A stretch of DNA of 64,000 nt from Zizania palustris (Eukaryota; Streptophyta; Magnoliopsida; Poales; Poaceae). Positions 63,031-64,000 of the stretch are shown here, piece by piece; position 1 is the first letter of the stretch, and every line of letters begins with the position of its first letter. Under the pieces are notes generated by a model, which was not told the DNA's origin, made no database searches, and saw only the letters and a list, made by a program, of their open reading frames with translations. Both the position numbers and the translations under genes were made by a program. The stretch lies in assembly GCA_019279435.1 (NCBI GenBank), contig JAAALK010000082.1:79084989-79148988 (forward strand), given 5' to 3'.

Positions 63031-64000
63031 TTATTTCGAGCCTGCAACACAGAAGGTGGCCTGGAGGAACCTCGTGAACGCAACCACCTCCTCCGTCTCC
63101 GGCAGGACGGCCTTGGCGGCGGCAGTGGCGGCGAACCGTTCGCTCCACCTGCAGAGCAGCGGCGTGGTGGCTACGTCCAACAGCTTGAGCCCGTTGAGCT
63201 GCTTGCATGCCCAGAGCGCCGGCAGGAAGCAGCCGAGCGCGATGTCGAAGAGGCCCGGCGAGGCGTCGTGGCCGGAGAAGAAGGCCCCGCCGTTGCTCCG
63301 GGCACCGAAGGCTTCCTCCAGGAGCTTCAGAGCGGCGAGGACTTCTGCCGTCGCCCTGGCCCGGGCTTCCTGTGTTACTGCCAGTGAGATGGCGTCCAAC
63401 GCCGGCCAGAACTGCAAAAAAAAAGGAATCACTCTTTAATTATGTCCCATTACAATGAACTTAATTATTTATGTTTTGGAAAAAAATATCTACGTTAAAT
63501 ATTAAATAATATCGAGTTAACAAATACTAAATTAGAAAAAATGTTTAAATAATAGTAAAGTGATACCATTGAAGAATTTTTACACAAAACTGTAGTATTT
63601 CACCGATAATCCTTTTAAGTTTAACATACTTCTTATAAAAATCACTTTTATCTCTAAATTACTCATGTACTAAGGATTTATTACTGATTACTTCAGCTAA
63701 CAATTCCTAACTATACACTCATCCGATCCATTCAAAGCTAGGGGTATTATGATATATTTGTACATCTCTTTAATGCATGTGTATGATTCTTGATTCTAAA
63801 AGTTACTACATTTTTGAAAAATAAAGTGAGTATTTTAGAACAAGAAACAGTTACCCATTCACGTATAAAAACAACTCCTTTTCGAAGTAAAATACCAGCC
63901 ACTGAGCCACCCACCTTGTCGTCTACATAGACGGTCCAAAATCGATGCATGGCGCGCTCGTACGGGTCCTCCGGCAGAATACCGACGCCGTCAGCACCTC
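63031..64000 (-). CDS. Tau-class glutathione S-transferase, partial (5' end outside window)
   Basis: Conjugates glutathione to electrophiles such as herbicides and oxidised lipids, in the cytosol. The second exon is 63411-63031 and the end of the first exon is 64000-63915. The 503-bp intron 63412-63914 is GT-AG. Exon 1 reads LPEDPYERAMHRFWTVYVDD, the usual tau-class segment around the domain linker, and ends in phase 0 after Lys. Exon 2 is the helical C-terminal domain: FWPALDAISLAVTQEARARA, LLEEAFGARSNGGAFFSGHD, FDIALGCFLPALWACKQLNG and a conserved KAVLPETEEVVAF end, stop 63031-63033. No stop or frameshift is visible. The N-terminal thioredoxin domain and catalytic Ser are outside the window. 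The single host gene here. Confidence 0.9.

Noticed and set aside
63207..63458. Plus-strand ORF opposite the GST exon
   Set aside because: Complement of the GST second exon; Arg/Pro-rich composition expected from a GC-rich antisense frame.

Overview
The window is plant nuclear DNA from a grass (Poaceae). Almost all of it (about 1-62472) is one stack of LTR retrotransposons nested inside each other. The only host gene seen is at the right edge: a tau-class glutathione S-transferase on the minus strand (63031-64000, 5' end outside the window). The grass assignment rests on the Tat, Tekay and Sirevirus-like element types, the GST, and an antisense gene resembling the 'putative gypsy type transposon' proteins (PF04195-like) that are abundant in grasses. 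I cannot name the species.

Insertion order follows from target-site duplications (TSDs) that can be read directly. TE8 (Copia 3' end, 60289-62472) lies next to the GST gene. TE7 (Ty3/gypsy, Tat-like, 56063-60288) sits in TE8. TE1 (Tat-type gypsy, 1-56062, right LTR 55566-56062) sits in TE7. Three elements sit in TE1: TE2, its own relative (2818-13975, TSD CTTAC); TE6, a plus-strand Copia (17078-27864, TSD AGATG); and TE3, a minus-strand chromovirus (29304-53440, TSD GGCAC). TE3 holds TE4, a minus-strand Copia (35350-47697, TSD ATAGT). TE4 holds TE5, a solo LTR (40958-41960, TSD GTGGC). The deepest path is TE8>TE7>TE1>TE3>TE4>TE5, six levels.

Every gag-pol here is broken by nonsense codons, frameshifts or deletions, so no element looks autonomous. 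TE6 and TE4 keep the longest coding stretches.

The most interesting content is a second gene on the strand opposite gag-pol in TE2, between pol and the 3' LTR. It has its own TATA box (13145-13154), four short introns whose exon lengths sum to an exact multiple of three, an uninterrupted frame of about 1081 codons, an NLS-like basic patch, a long coiled coil, and an AATAAA just after its stop. The diverged relative TE1 carries the same gene with matching TATA position, first-intron position and phases, although TE3 and TE6 have since split it. Sense pol and the antisense gene converge on a tandem-repeat spacer, with an AATAAA at the end of each. TE3 has a different extra gene, an ORF0 between its 5' LTR and gag.
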